DNA of 64,000 bases from Pseudomonas rubra (GCF_028656935.1 NZ_JAMDGZ010000002.1:124001-188000); one strand, 5' to 3'. Counted from the first letter of the stretch, positions 44,355-53,731 are shown. A program made the numbers and translations. Notes: generated from the sequence alone by a model not told the origin.

Positions 44355-45176
44355 GGCTTTGGCTTGCTGTAATAGCTTGTCGCGCCACGGCGCGGCGGCC
44401 GGCAAGGCCAGGAAGAACGGGTTGAGCAAGGATTCGCGCGGCGGGTAGACGAAAGCCTGGCCATCAAGGCCGAGCACGTCGCCACCGGCGCCCTCCAGCA
44501 CGCCCTGGGCGGCTGCAGTATCCCACTGCGAAGTGGGCGCAAGACGCGGATAGCAATCCGCCTTACCCTCAGCCAGCAGGCAGAACTTCAACGAACTGCC
44601 GATATTGGCCAGTTCCAGCTCACCCACGGCCTCACCCAGGCCGGCCAGCAAAGCCTCCTGTTGCGGGCTGGAGTGCCGGCGGCTGGCGACCACGGTAAAG
44701 CGCTCGCCCGCAGACGGTGTATTGCGCACGCTGATGGCCTTGGGCACCCCGCCCGCTTCTGCCAGCCAGGCACCGAAGCCCTTACCGCCGTAATAGCAAC
44801 GCCCGTTGGTGGGAATCGCCACCACGCCAAACACTACCTGGCCTTGCTCGATCAGGGCGATGTTGACGGTGAACTCTTCCGTACCGGCAATGAATTCCTT
44901 GGTGCCATCCAGCGGATCGACCAGCCACCAGCGCTGCCAGTGTTGCCGTTCGCTCAGGGGAATGTCGCAGTCCTCTTCCGATAGCACCGGGATCTGCGGC
45001 GCCATTGCCCGCAGACCTTTGGCAATGACTTCGTGAGCCGCCAGGTCAGCGGCAGTGACCGGCGATTCATCAGCCTTGGCGGTCACCGCCACATCGGCAC
45101 GCCAGAACGGCAGAATGGCCTCGCCTGCCTGGCGAGCCAGATTCACCACGTGTTGCATCAGGACAATGTCGCTCAT
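44343..45176 (-). CDS. cysQ: 3'(2'),5'-bisphosphate nucleotidase
   Basis: Hydrolyses 3'-phosphoadenosine 5'-phosphate to AMP, relieving inhibition in sulfate assimilation. The 277-residue inositol-monophosphatase-fold protein has the metal-binding SEED, DPLDGTKEF and WDTAAAQGVLEGAGG motifs. Its start overlaps the nudE stop (ATGA), giving a nudE-cysQ operon, the same order as in other Pseudomonas. Confidence 0.95.
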   Translation of the reverse strand: MSDIVLMQHVVNLARQAGEAILPFWRADVAVTAKADESPVTAADLAAHEVIAKGLRAMAPQIPVLSEEDCDIPLSERQHWQRWWLVDPLDGTKEFIAGTEEFTVNIALIEQGQVVFGVVAIPTNGRCYYGGKGFGAWLAEAGGVPKAISVRNTPSAGERFTVVASRRHSSPQQEALLAGLGEAVGELELANIGSSLKFCLLAEGKADCYPRLAPTSQWDTAAAQGVLEGAGGDVLGLDGQAFVYPPRESLLNPFFLALPAAAPWRDKLLQQAKALTV

Positions 45177-45739
45177 ACCGGGAACACCCCACGCTGACTC
45201 AGCAGGTCGCGTACCAGATACAACGCCGCCAGGGCCCGGCCTTCGGAGAACTGCGGATGCTGGGCCAGTGCCGACAGCTCGCGCAGGTTGATCTTGTCGA
45301 CCCGCATCGGCTCCGGCTCATCGCCTTCCAGGCGTTCCTCGTAGAGATCGGTGGCCAGCACCACCTGGATCTTCTGGCTCATATAGCCTGGCGACAGCGA
45401 CAACTCGGTCAAGTGTTCCAGCTGGCGGGCGCCGAAACCAGCTTCTTCCTTGAGCTCACGATCGGCCGCCGCCAGCACGTCTTCACCTGGTTCGATCAGG
45501 CCTTTGGGCAACGACAGTTCGTACTCGTCGGTACCACCGCAGTACTCTTCCACCAATACCGCATGCTCGGCATCGAGCATCGCCACGATCATCACCGCGC
45601 CATAACCGTTGCCGCGCCCGACCAGGCGTTCGTAGGTGCGCTCGGCGCCGTTGGCAAAACGCAATTGCACGGCTTCGACACGAAACAGACGGCTGCTGGC
45701 GACGATCTCGCGAGAGAGGACAGTGGGTTTCTGGCGCAT
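45173..45739 (-). CDS. nudE: ADP compounds hydrolase NudE
   Basis: Nudix hydrolase of 188 residues acting on ADP-ribose, Ap3A and NADH-like dinucleotides. The Nudix box is complete: GLIEPGEDVLAAADRELKEE followed by AGF, with its REL-x-EE metal-binding glutamates. It is the first gene of nudE-cysQ and divergent from yrfG across 79 bases. Confidence 0.94.
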   Translation of the reverse strand: MRQKPTVLSREIVASSRLFRVEAVQLRFANGAERTYERLVGRGNGYGAVMIVAMLDAEHAVLVEEYCGGTDEYELSLPKGLIEPGEDVLAAADRELKEEAGFGARQLEHLTELSLSPGYMSQKIQVVLATDLYEERLEGDEPEPMRVDKINLRELSALAQHPQFSEGRALAALYLVRDLLSQRGVFPV

Positions 45740-45818
45740 GGGGCGGCTCCTTGGCGTGAACGGGTTACTATACCGTGGCTTGCCCAGCTGCTGCCTCCTG
45801 ACTGCTCGAGAATTTCAT

Positions 45819-46481
45819 ATGCCTGTTTTAGCCTGGTCCACCATCGATACCGTCCTACTGGACATGGACGGCACCCTGCTCGACCTGCACTTCGACAATC
45901 ACTTCTGGCTTGAGCAGTTGCCACAGCGCTACGCCGAGCTGCACGGCATCAGTCGGGCCATGGCCGAGCTCGAACTGCAACCGCTGTTCGAGCAGCACGC
46001 CGGTTCACTGAACTGGTATTGCCTGGACTTCTGGAGCCGCGAATTGAATATTCCGGTGCGCGAGCTGAAGCTGGAGACCGCCCACCTGATCGCCCTGCGC
46101 CCGGATGCCGATACCTTCCTGCAGGCGATCAAACAGGCCGGAAAGCGGGTGATCCTGATCACCAATGCCCACCGCGATTCGCTGTCATTGAAGCTGGAGC
46201 GTGTCGAGCTTGCGCCCTACTTCGAGCGCCTGATCAGCTCCCATGACTATGGCTATCCCAAAGAGAACCCACAGTTCTGGAGCGCCCTGCAGGCCGATAT
46301 CGGCTTCAGCCCGCAGCGCAGCCTGTTCATCGACGACACCTTGTCGATCCTGCGCAGTGCCCGCGACTTCGGCGTGGCGCACCTGCTTGCGGTGCGCCAG
46401 CCGGACAGCCGCAAAGGGCCGCGCGATACCGAAGAGTTCGCCGCAGTGGAAGACTACCGGGCGTTGCTCGAAGGGTTGTGA
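45819..46481 (+). CDS. yrfG: GMP/IMP nucleotidase (HAD family)
   Basis: HAD phosphatase of 220 residues that dephosphorylates purine mononucleotides. Motif I is LLDMDGTLLDLHFD (catalytic Asp pair), motif II is ILITNAH and motif III/IV is KENPQFW and LFIDDTLSIL. I chose ATG 45819 because motif I follows at the family distance; the open frame further upstream runs back into nudE. It converges with the lysM gene with no gap. Confidence 0.92.
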   Translation: MPVLAWSTIDTVLLDMDGTLLDLHFDNHFWLEQLPQRYAELHGISRAMAELELQPLFEQHAGSLNWYCLDFWSRELNIPVRELKLETAHLIALRPDADTFLQAIKQAGKRVILITNAHRDSLSLKLERVELAPYFERLISSHDYGYPKENPQFWSALQADIGFSPQRSLFIDDTLSILRSARDFGVAHLLAVRQPDSRKGPRDTEEFAAVEDYRALLEGL

Positions 46482-46922
46482 TTACTCGGGGATGCGCAGC
46501 GACTGACCCGGATAGATCTTGTCCGGGTGCTTGAGCATCGGTTTGTTGGCTTCGAAGATCTTGTTGTACAGATTGGCGTTGCCATACACCGCCAGCGAAA
46601 TCGCGCTGAGGGTGTCGCCCTTCTTCACCACCACAAAGCGGGCAGCGGCGACGACCGGCCCGGTCACGGTGATCTGATCATCCACGCTAGCCACGCCAGC
46701 GATATTGCCCAGCGCCAGAAGAATCTTCTCCTTCTCTTCCTGGCTGGCCACCTCTCCGGTGACCGTCACCTTGTCGCCATCGACCGTGGCCTGAATATTC
46801 GGGTTGCCGAGGCCAACCGCTTCCACGTGCTTCTGCAATTGCTCGCTGGCATTGGCATTACCCGGGGTCAACAGGTCGATGATTTTCTCACCGGCCTCTT
46901 TGATGAAACTGAAAATGCTCAT
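46482..46922 (-). CDS. lysM: BON-LysM domain protein (Kbp/YgaU type)
   Basis: A 146-residue protein with an N-terminal helix, a BON domain (about 25-90, IQATVDGDKVTVTGEV) and a C-terminal LysM domain (about 95-145, FVVVKKGDTLSAISLAVYG, PGQSLRIPE). The E. coli counterpart Kbp binds potassium in the cytoplasm; no signal peptide is seen here either. AGGAGA precedes the ATG at 46922. It is divergent from the LysR gene at 47007. Confidence 0.92.
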   Translation of the reverse strand: MSIFSFIKEAGEKIIDLLTPGNANASEQLQKHVEAVGLGNPNIQATVDGDKVTVTGEVASQEEKEKILLALGNIAGVASVDDQITVTGPVVAAARFVVVKKGDTLSAISLAVYGNANLYNKIFEANKPMLKHPDKIYPGQSLRIPE

Positions 46923-47006
46923 ACCGCTCTCCTTGGTGATGAATCTCGGAGCCAGGAGTCTAGGACAGGTTAGAATGCTTCGCCTGCTTTGCGCCGTGGA
47001 GCGACG

Positions 47007-47894
47007 ATGGACATCAAACAACTCAAATTCCTCATCGCCCTGGATGAAACCCGCCACTTCGGCCAGGCCGCCGCCCGCTGCCACGTGACCCAGCCGACCC
47101 TGTCGATGCGCCTGCGCAACCTTGAACAGGAGCTGGACCTGGCCCTGGTCAACCGAGGCCAGCGCTTCGAGGGCTTTACTGCCCAGGGCGAACGGGTACT
47201 GGCCTGGGCCCGCTCAGTGATCGCCGCCTACGATGGCCTGAACGCCGAAGCTGCCGCCTGCCGCGGGCATCTGGTCGGCACCTTGCGCCTAGGTGTGGTG
47301 CCGCTGTCGAGCTTCGATCCGCTGCCGCTGTTGCGGCGCATGCACCAGTTGCACCCGGAACTGCGCTTCGAACTCAGCGCCCTGAGCTCCGAACAGATCC
47401 TCGAACAGTTGACCAGCAATCAGCTGGACCTGGGCGTGTCATACCTCGATCGCCTCGACCATGAGCGCTTCCAGTCACTGCCACTGGGGGAGACGCGCAT
47501 GGGGCTTTTATATGATCCAGATCATTTCCGCTTCGACACCCAGCCTCTAAGCTGGCAACAGCTGAGCGAACTGCCGTTGGGGTTGCTGACTGCCGGCATG
47601 CATTTTCGCCAGTCGATCGATCACAACTTCCACAGCCGTGGCCTGAGCCCACAGCTGCTGCTGCAGACCGACGCCGTCCATCAGTTGGCCCAGGCCGTCA
47701 GGGGTGGCCTGTGTTGTGCGATCATGCCGTTGGCTGCCGGCCTGGAAGTACTCACCGAACGGCTGTGCCTGCAACCGATCGAACAGGCCTGCACCCTGGC
47801 GCCGCTGGGCCTGATCATGCGCCGTACGGCGCCACGCTCGACCCTGGCCGAGGTGTGCCTGGCACAATATCAAGCGCTGCAAAGCGAGGCTTGA
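47007..47894 (+). CDS. LysR-family regulator upstream of fdhD
   Basis: A 295-residue LysR protein with the HTH in LKFLIALDETRHFGQAAARC and QPTLSMRLRNLE. The effector-binding domain extends from about residue 90. GGAG lies 5 bases before ATG 47007. It is followed after 95 bases by fdhD and the YdeP-type oxidoreductase in the same direction, an arrangement conserved in other Pseudomonas. It probably controls that pair, although the inducer is unknown. Confidence 0.9.
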   Translation: MDIKQLKFLIALDETRHFGQAAARCHVTQPTLSMRLRNLEQELDLALVNRGQRFEGFTAQGERVLAWARSVIAAYDGLNAEAAACRGHLVGTLRLGVVPLSSFDPLPLLRRMHQLHPELRFELSALSSEQILEQLTSNQLDLGVSYLDRLDHERFQSLPLGETRMGLLYDPDHFRFDTQPLSWQQLSELPLGLLTAGMHFRQSIDHNFHSRGLSPQLLLQTDAVHQLAQAVRGGLCCAIMPLAAGLEVLTERLCLQPIEQACTLAPLGLIMRRTAPRSTLAEVCLAQYQALQSEA

Positions 47895-47989
47895 TCGACG
47901 CCGTCTATCAAGGCATCAGCATTAGCGATTAGACGATACCCGAGCGCAAGCCTAGGCTTAAAGCTGAACAGCCGCCGGTACCTCTGCTG

Positions 47990-48829
47990 ATGAGCACTAA
48001 ACCCCCGGCCTGTGCGGCGTCCACTCCGCTTGTGACTGCGCCCGCGGCCAGCAATACCTATGACTACTGCCACCTTGACGACGATCACCAGGCGCGCACC
48101 GCACTGGCCGAAGAAGTCGCCCTGGCGATCGCCTATAACGGCATCAGCCAGGCGGTGATGCTGGTCAGCCCCACCGACCTGGACGATTTTATCGTCGGGT
48201 TCAGTATCGGCAGCGGCATCATTGCTTCGGCCAACGAGATCTACGACGTCAAGTTCACCCACAACGGTTCGGCGGTGCATGCCGACGTCGAGATCGCCAA
48301 CCGCGCCTTCTGGAACCTCAAGACCCAACGCCGGCAACTGGCCGGCACCAGCGGATGTGGCTTGTGTGGGGTGGAAGCGGTAGAACAGGCATTGCCCGAC
48401 CTTGCCGTGCTGCCAGGTGCGCCATTGCCGCCAGCGCACTGGCTGGCTGGCCTGCGTCAGCGCATGGAGGCGTTCCAGCCCCTGGGCCAGCACTGCGGCG
48501 CGGTGCATGCGGCGCTGTTCATGAACCATCAGGGTGACATCCTGCTGGGCCGCGAAGACATCGGCCGGCACAACGCCCTCGATAAACTGATCGGTGCTCT
48601 GGTGCGCCAGCGCATCAGCCTCGACGGCGGCCTGGCCATCGTCACCAGCCGCTGCAGCCTGGAGTTGATCCAGAAGGTCTTGCGCGCCGGGATCCAGACC
48701 CTGGTCAGCCTGTCCTCGCCCACCGGCCTTGCCCTGCAGTGGGCACGGCGGCACAACCTCAACCTTATTCACCTGCCCAAACACAGCGCGCCACGGGTGT
48801 TCAGCCCCGTGCGGGAGAACAGAACGTGA
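47990..48829 (+). CDS. fdhD: Formate dehydrogenase accessory sulfurtransferase
   Basis: FdhD transfers sulfur from IscS to the bis-MGD cofactor of formate-dehydrogenase-like enzymes. The 279-residue product has EEVALAIAYNG, LDDFIVGFSIGSGII and the sulfur-relay cysteines C123 and C126 in SGCGLCGVE, then DIGRHNALDKLIG and SRCSLELIQK. The stop overlaps the GTG start of the following oxidoreductase (GTGA), so the client enzyme is almost certainly the next gene. Confidence 0.95.
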   Translation: MSTKPPACAASTPLVTAPAASNTYDYCHLDDDHQARTALAEEVALAIAYNGISQAVMLVSPTDLDDFIVGFSIGSGIIASANEIYDVKFTHNGSAVHADVEIANRAFWNLKTQRRQLAGTSGCGLCGVEAVEQALPDLAVLPGAPLPPAHWLAGLRQRMEAFQPLGQHCGAVHAALFMNHQGDILLGREDIGRHNALDKLIGALVRQRISLDGGLAIVTSRCSLELIQKVLRAGIQTLVSLSSPTGLALQWARRHNLNLIHLPKHSAPRVFSPVRENRT

Positions 48830-51162
48830 GCCTGCATCACCAAGCCGATCAGAAGCCTGTACCTCGCTATAAGCCTTACAGCGGCGCCGCCGGCGGCTGG
48901 GGTGCATTGCGCAGTGTCGCCCAGGCCTGGATTGGCAGCGACAACGCCCTGAAGAACATCCGCGCCCTGCTCAAGACCAACCAGAATGGCGGTTTCGATT
49001 GCCCGGGTTGCGCCTGGGGCGACTCGCCGGAAAGCGGCATGGTCAAGTTCTGCGAGAACGGCGCCAAGGCGGTGAACTGGGAGGCAACCAAGCGCCGGGT
49101 GGACGCCGCGTTCTTTGCTCGCCACAGCGTCACCTCGCTGCTGGCTCAGAGCGATTACTGGCTCGAATACCAGGGCCGGCTGACCGAGCCGATGGTCTAT
49201 GACGCCAGTAGCGACCGCTACAAACCAATCGACTGGAACGACGCTTTCGCCCTGATCGCCTCTCACCTTAATCAACTCCAAAGCCCCGACCAGGCCGAGT
49301 TCTATACCTCCGGCCGGGCCAGCAACGAAGCGGCCTATCTGTATCAGCTGTTCGTGCGCGCCTACGGCACCAACAACTTCCCGGACTGCTCGAACATGTG
49401 CCACGAGGCCAGTGGCGTGGCACTTGGGCAGAGCGTCGGGGTTGGCAAGGGCACGGTGACCTTCGACGACTTCGAGCATGCCGACGCAATCTTCGTCTGG
49501 GGCCAGAACCCCGGCACCAACCACCCGCGCATGCTCGAACCGCTGCGTGAAGCGGTCAAGCGTGGCGCCCAGGTGGTCTGCGTCAACCCGCTCAAGGAGC
49601 GTGGGCTGGAACGCTTCCAGCACCCACAGCACCCGCTGGAGATGCTCACCAACGGCGACCGGCCGACCAACACCGCCTATTTCCGCCCGGCCCTGGGCGG
49701 CGACATGGCGTTACTGCGCGGCATGGCCAAATTCCTCCTGCAATGGGAACGCGAGGCCCAGGCCAGCGGTGCGCCGGCTGTCTTCGACCATGACTTCCTC
49801 AACCAGCATACCCAGGACGTACTGGCTTACCTGGCGTCAGTCGACGCCACCTCCTGGGAGCAGATCACCGAACAGTCAGGCTTGACCCTGGCCGAGATCG
49901 AGCAGGCCGCGCGCATGTACTGCAAGGCCAAGAAGGTCATCATGTGCTGGGCCATGGGCATCACCCAGCATCGCCACTCGGTGGCGACCATCCAGGAAAT
50001 CGCCAACCTGATGCTGCTGCGCGGCAACCTCGGCGTACCTGGCGCCGGCCTGTGCCCGGTGCGTGGCCACAGCAATGTGCAGGGCGACCGCACCATGGGC
50101 ATCAACGAGCGCCCCCCGGTAGCCCTGCTCGACGCCCTGGAGCGCCGCTTCGGCTTCAAGGTCCCGCGCCATAACGGCCACAATACAGTCGAGGCGATCC
50201 GTGCCATGGCTGACGGCCAGGCCAAGGTGTTCATCGCCCTGGGCGGCAACTTCGCCCAAGCCACCCCGGACACCGAACGTACCGCCCAGGCCCTGCGCAA
50301 CTGCGAACTGACCGTGCAGATCAGCACCAAGCTCAACCGCAGCCATCTGCTGCATGGCAAGCAGGCATTGATTCTGCCCTGCCTGGGACGCACCGATATC
50401 GACCTGCAAGGCGAAGGGCCGCAGGCTGTGACCGTGGAAGACTCGTTCAGCATGGTCCACGCCTCCAACGGCCAGTTGCAGCCGCTGTCACGGCAAATGC
50501 GCTCAGAGCCTGCAGTAGTCGCCGGGATCGCCCATGCCACCCTCGGCAGCAAGCTGGTGGACTGGAACTGGCTAATCGCCGACTACGGGCGGATCCGCGA
50601 CCTGATCGACCAAACCATCCCCGGCTTCGCCAACTTCAACCAGCGCCTGGAGCATCCTGGCGGCTTCTACCTGGGTAACAGCGCCGGTCAACGGCAATGG
50701 AAAACCGCCAGCGGCCGGGCCAACTTCAAGGCCAACGCCCTGCCGGACGACCTGTTGCACGAGCGCGTACGCGCCAGCGGCCAGGTGCCGGACCTGATCA
50801 TGCAGTCGATGCGCTCCCACGATCAGTACAACACCACCATCTATGGCCTGGATGACCGCTACCGCGGGGTCAAGGGCCAGCGCAACGTGTTGTTCGCCAA
50901 CGAAGCCGACATCATCCGCCTGGGTTTCCACCCCGGCGACAAGGCCGATATCGTTTCGTTGTGGAATGACGGCCGCGAGCGCCGGGTCAAGGGCTTTACT
51001 TTGCTGGCCTTTGATATTCCTGCAGGGCAAGCGGCCGCCTACTACCCGGAAGTCAACCCGCTGGTGCCACTGGAAAGCGTCGGCGATGGCAGCCACACGC
51101 CGACCTCCAAGTTCGTTGCGATCCAATTGCAACCGGCCTGTGACAACGCCCGGATCCTCTGA
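48826..51162 (+). CDS. FdhF/YdeP-family molybdopterin oxidoreductase
   Basis: A 778-residue cytoplasmic molybdoenzyme of the YdeP branch of formate-dehydrogenase-like proteins. Near the N-terminus, cysteines in FDCPGCAW and MVKFCENG supply Fe-S ligands. C192 in SNMCHEASG sits where formate dehydrogenase H has selenocysteine. The C-terminal molydopterin-dinucleotide-binding domain contains ANEADIIRLGFHPGDKADI. I chose GTG 48826 with GGGAG upstream and GTGA coupling to fdhD. E. coli YdeP is linked to acid resistance. The actual substrate is not established, and no electron-transfer subunit is adjacent. Confidence 0.9.
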   Translation: MSLHHQADQKPVPRYKPYSGAAGGWGALRSVAQAWIGSDNALKNIRALLKTNQNGGFDCPGCAWGDSPESGMVKFCENGAKAVNWEATKRRVDAAFFARHSVTSLLAQSDYWLEYQGRLTEPMVYDASSDRYKPIDWNDAFALIASHLNQLQSPDQAEFYTSGRASNEAAYLYQLFVRAYGTNNFPDCSNMCHEASGVALGQSVGVGKGTVTFDDFEHADAIFVWGQNPGTNHPRMLEPLREAVKRGAQVVCVNPLKERGLERFQHPQHPLEMLTNGDRPTNTAYFRPALGGDMALLRGMAKFLLQWEREAQASGAPAVFDHDFLNQHTQDVLAYLASVDATSWEQITEQSGLTLAEIEQAARMYCKAKKVIMCWAMGITQHRHSVATIQEIANLMLLRGNLGVPGAGLCPVRGHSNVQGDRTMGINERPPVALLDALERRFGFKVPRHNGHNTVEAIRAMADGQAKVFIALGGNFAQATPDTERTAQALRNCELTVQISTKLNRSHLLHGKQALILPCLGRTDIDLQGEGPQAVTVEDSFSMVHASNGQLQPLSRQMRSEPAVVAGIAHATLGSKLVDWNWLIADYGRIRDLIDQTIPGFANFNQRLEHPGGFYLGNSAGQRQWKTASGRANFKANALPDDLLHERVRASGQVPDLIMQSMRSHDQYNTTIYGLDDRYRGVKGQRNVLFANEADIIRLGFHPGDKADIVSLWNDGRERRVKGFTLLAFDIPAGQAAAYYPEVNPLVPLESVGDGSHTPTSKFVAIQLQPACDNARIL

Positions 51163-51193
51163 CAAAATCGGCGGCAAACAGGCACAAAAAAAG

Positions 51194-51217
51194 GCCCTGA
51201 CATCACTGTCGGGGCCT
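51194..51217 (+). terminator. Terminator after the YdeP-type gene
   Basis: GGCCCTGACA pairs with TGTCGGGGCC around a 4-base loop, preceded by an A-run. The downstream T content is poor on the plus strand, so termination may be partial. It lies 31 bases after the stop. Confidence 0.65.
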
Positions 51218-51255
51218 CGTTCCAAGTAAGCTCAGACACGCGAAAAACGATAAAG

Positions 51256-51283
51256 TTTCACATTAAAAACAGTAACTTATAAA
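51256..51283 (+). promoter_or_regulatory. Sigma-70-like promoter for the glycine-zipper gene
   Basis: TTTCAC (51256) and TATAAA (51278) are separated by 16 bases inside the most AT-rich stretch of this gap, about 95 bases before the ATG. The match is reasonable but unproven. Confidence 0.5.
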
Positions 51284-51376
51284 ATTGTGTACAACTCGTG
51301 TTACTCGTCGGATTTCGTTTGCCAGCCCCCCTCTCCAGCCTCAGGATCGCCTCGTCATCCCTATGAGGCTCTCTTG

Positions 51377-51853
51377 ATGAAGTACTCCTCGATTCTGTTG
51401 TTGTCTCTCGGCCTGCTCAGCGGCGTTGCCTCGGCAGGTGGCACCACCGAAGCCGGTATTGGCGGCGCATTGGGTGGGGTACTCGGCTCGGTGGTCGGTC
51501 AGTCGATCGGTGGCAGCACTGGCGGTGCAATCGGTGCCGGCCTGGGCGGCGCGGCCGGTAGTGCGGTCGGTGCCGACAAGCGCCAGCGCGGTGAAGCCGC
51601 AATCGGTGGCGCCCTGGGCGCAGCGGGCGGTAACGTAGTCGGCCGCAGCATGGGCGGGACCACCGGCAGCTACATCGGTGCGGCAGCAGGCGGTGGTGCC
51701 GGCGGTGCGCTGGGTAACTACATGGGCAACAAGGCCGACGAAGACGAGCGCGATGACCGCCGCTATCGCCGTGGCTACGATGACCGTCGCTATTACGACC
51801 GTGGTCACCACTACGGTCACCGCAAGCACAAAAAGCACTGGCGTCACCGCTGA
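51377..51853 (+). CDS. Exported glycine-zipper protein
   Basis: A 158-residue envelope protein. The signal peptide is residues 1-20 (MKYSSILLLSLGLLSGVASA). A long Gly/Ala-rich glycine-zipper block follows (about 21-110), with repeats of GGALGG and GAAGG and predicted membrane-associating helices. The C-terminal 45 residues switch to a hydrophilic Arg/Tyr/His/Asp tail. Ribosome site GAGG lies about 9 bases before the ATG. The family is widespread in Pseudomonas and its function is not known; related zipper proteins reside in the outer membrane or periplasm. Confidence 0.85.
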   Translation: MKYSSILLLSLGLLSGVASAGGTTEAGIGGALGGVLGSVVGQSIGGSTGGAIGAGLGGAAGSAVGADKRQRGEAAIGGALGAAGGNVVGRSMGGTTGSYIGAAAGGGAGGALGNYMGNKADEDERDDRRYRRGYDDRRYYDRGHHYGHRKHKKHWRHR

Positions 51854-51882
51854 GGCTTTTCGGGCTTAAGCCAAACTCCTAG

Positions 51883-51904
51883 TCCCTGCCCTCACGGGCA
51901 GGGA
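51883..51904 (+). terminator. Hairpin after the glycine-zipper gene
   Basis: TCCCTGCCC and GGGCAGGGA form a perfect 9-bp stem with a 4-base loop, 30 bases after the stop. No T-run follows. The rest of the 287-base gap before cheR shows no other clear feature. Confidence 0.55.
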
Positions 51905-52140
51905 TCGGCGCAACATCCCGCACGTTATCGATCAAGCCCTGCAGGCCGATCTTCCGGCCAGTCCGCGCAGGCACTGCCCTGCCCCGTCCTTGCTACCCAT
52001 ACACGACCTAGGGGCAACCCCGATTCTGGCGAATATAGCCAGTAGCTATTATCGGCCATTCCCAAACAGCCAATGGACGCAGGGAATGCGCATCTACCAC
52101 GCAAACACGCCCCGATTGCCCATAGCACGAGGGACGTGAA

Positions 52141-52953
52141 ATGCCTGCCGGCAGCCGCCCACCGTTGCTGAGCGAAGCCCAGTTCCTGCGTTTTCGCACC
52201 CTGGTCAGCCAGCACACTGGCGTATTTCTTGCCGCCGACCGACGCGCCGCCGTGGCCGCGCGCCTGGGCAAGCGCCTGCGACAACTGCAACTGACCTGCT
52301 TCGAACACTACCTGCAGTTGCTCGAACAACCTGATCAGCAGCACGAACAGCAGCGGGTGCTGGATCTGCTGATTGCCCGCGACAGCTACTTCTTCCGCGA
52401 ACACCGTCATTTCGAGTTCCTCGCCCAGTGGCTGCGCAGCCTGCCACGGCCGCCAAGGCTCTGGAGCGCTGCCTGCGCCTCCGGCGAAGAAGCCTACAGC
52501 CTGGCCATGGTGGCCAGCGAAAGCGCCGCACACAACGACTGGAGCGTTCTGGCCAGTGATGTCAGCCCTACTCTGTTGCGCCAGGCCGCCGAGGGCATCT
52601 ACGACGTCGCCCAGGCCCGTTACTTTCCTGAAGGCTGGCTGCAACGCTACTGCCTGTGCGGTATCGGCGAGATGGCCGGGCGCATGCGCATGGCGGGCGC
52701 CTTGCGCGAGCGGTTGACGTTTCGCCCGATCAACCTGATCCAGCCACTGGCCGGCGACATGGGCCTGTTCGATGTGATTTTTCTGCGCAATCTGCTCGCC
52801 TATTTCAGTCAGGATGAGAAGCAGCGCGTGGTTCATCGCTTGCTGGCCTGCCTACGCCCAGGCGGCCTGCTGCTGATCGGGCATAGCGAGAGCATCCACG
52901 GGCTCGACCTGCCCTTGCGGCCGATCCTGCCCTCGGTGTTCGAACGCCTATGA
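52141..52953 (+). CDS. cheR: CheR-type protein-glutamate methyltransferase
   Basis: SAM-dependent methyltransferase of 270 residues that modifies chemoreceptors. An N-terminal helical CheR domain (about 8-65) precedes the Rossmann domain with RLWSAACASGEEAYSLAM (SAM motif I) and RDSYFFREHRHFEFL. The later segment FDVIFLRNLLAYF corresponds to the usual NVLIYF motif. No chemotaxis operon surrounds it; the only candidate partner is the response regulator that follows 121 bases later. It may serve a separate chemosensory pathway. Confidence 0.9.
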   Translation: MPAGSRPPLLSEAQFLRFRTLVSQHTGVFLAADRRAAVAARLGKRLRQLQLTCFEHYLQLLEQPDQQHEQQRVLDLLIARDSYFFREHRHFEFLAQWLRSLPRPPRLWSAACASGEEAYSLAMVASESAAHNDWSVLASDVSPTLLRQAAEGIYDVAQARYFPEGWLQRYCLCGIGEMAGRMRMAGALRERLTFRPINLIQPLAGDMGLFDVIFLRNLLAYFSQDEKQRVVHRLLACLRPGGLLLIGHSESIHGLDLPLRPILPSVFERL

Positions 52954-53074
52954 TGGCCTGCTCTGCCGGGACCTGCGGCAGGCCGCCGATACTGATCGCG
53001 CCACCGCGCGGCAGCGCTCACCCGGACCGAGCAAACCTGCCGCCCCTCTTCTTTTGCGAAACAGGCTCGAACCC

Positions 53075-53731
53075 ATGCTTTGCCGAATACTACTTGCCGA
53101 TGACTCGCCGCTCTTTCGAGCGGGCTTGCGAGCACTGCTCGAACAAAAAAAACAATACGCCGTAGTCGGTGACGCAGGCGATGGCATGACCGCTGTCGCC
53201 CTGGCCGAGAAGCTCAAGCCCGACATCATCTTGCTGGACATGACCGCCGACACCCTCGACAGCGAGCAGATCCTGCGCGAACTGTTTCTGCGCGCACCAT
53301 CCAGCCACGTGTTGATCCTCTCACCACGCTCGGAGCTGGACTTCGTCATGCGTTGCCTGCAACTGGGTGCCCATGGGTTTCTGCTCAAGAGCGCCACGGT
53401 AATGGAGCTGGAGCAAGCCCTGCAGGCCCTGCACAATGGCGGTCAGTACCTGTCGTCAGCGGTACTGCCGATGGTCATTGGCCAAGCGGTAAAGCACAGC
53501 CGCAAGCGCCCTGGCGGCAGCACCACGATGCAGCTCACCGCGCGCCAGCTGGAAATCCTGCGGCTGATCGCCCGCGGAGAGTCAACCCGCTCGATTGCCG
53601 ACGGCCTGGGCCTGAGCGTGAAGACCATCGAAGCGCATCGCTCGCAAATCATGCACCGCCTGCAGATTCACGACGTGCCGGGCCTGGTGCTGTTTGCCGT
53701 GCGCGAAGGAATCATTCGCCTCAACGACTGA
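53075..53731 (+). CDS. NarL/FixJ-family response regulator
   Basis: A 218-residue regulator. The receiver domain (1-120) has acidic D9-D10, phospho-acceptor D55 in IILLDMTAD and the conserved lysine in FLLKSA. The LuxR-type HTH (about 150-215) reads LTARQLEILRLIARGESTRSIA and KTIEAHRSQIMHRL. I chose ATG 53075. No histidine kinase is adjacent, so it is an orphan. Proximity to cheR is the only hint to its pathway. Confidence 0.9.
   Translation: MLCRILLADDSPLFRAGLRALLEQKKQYAVVGDAGDGMTAVALAEKLKPDIILLDMTADTLDSEQILRELFLRAPSSHVLILSPRSELDFVMRCLQLGAHGFLLKSATVMELEQALQALHNGGQYLSSAVLPMVIGQAVKHSRKRPGGSTTMQLTARQLEILRLIARGESTRSIADGLGLSVKTIEAHRSQIMHRLQIHDVPGLVLFAVREGIIRLND

Noticed and set aside
48826..51162. 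Naming the molybdoenzyme as formate dehydrogenase H (FdhF)
   Set aside because: It belongs to the YdeP branch with Cys instead of selenocysteine and a different Fe-S ligand spacing, so formate activity cannot be assumed.
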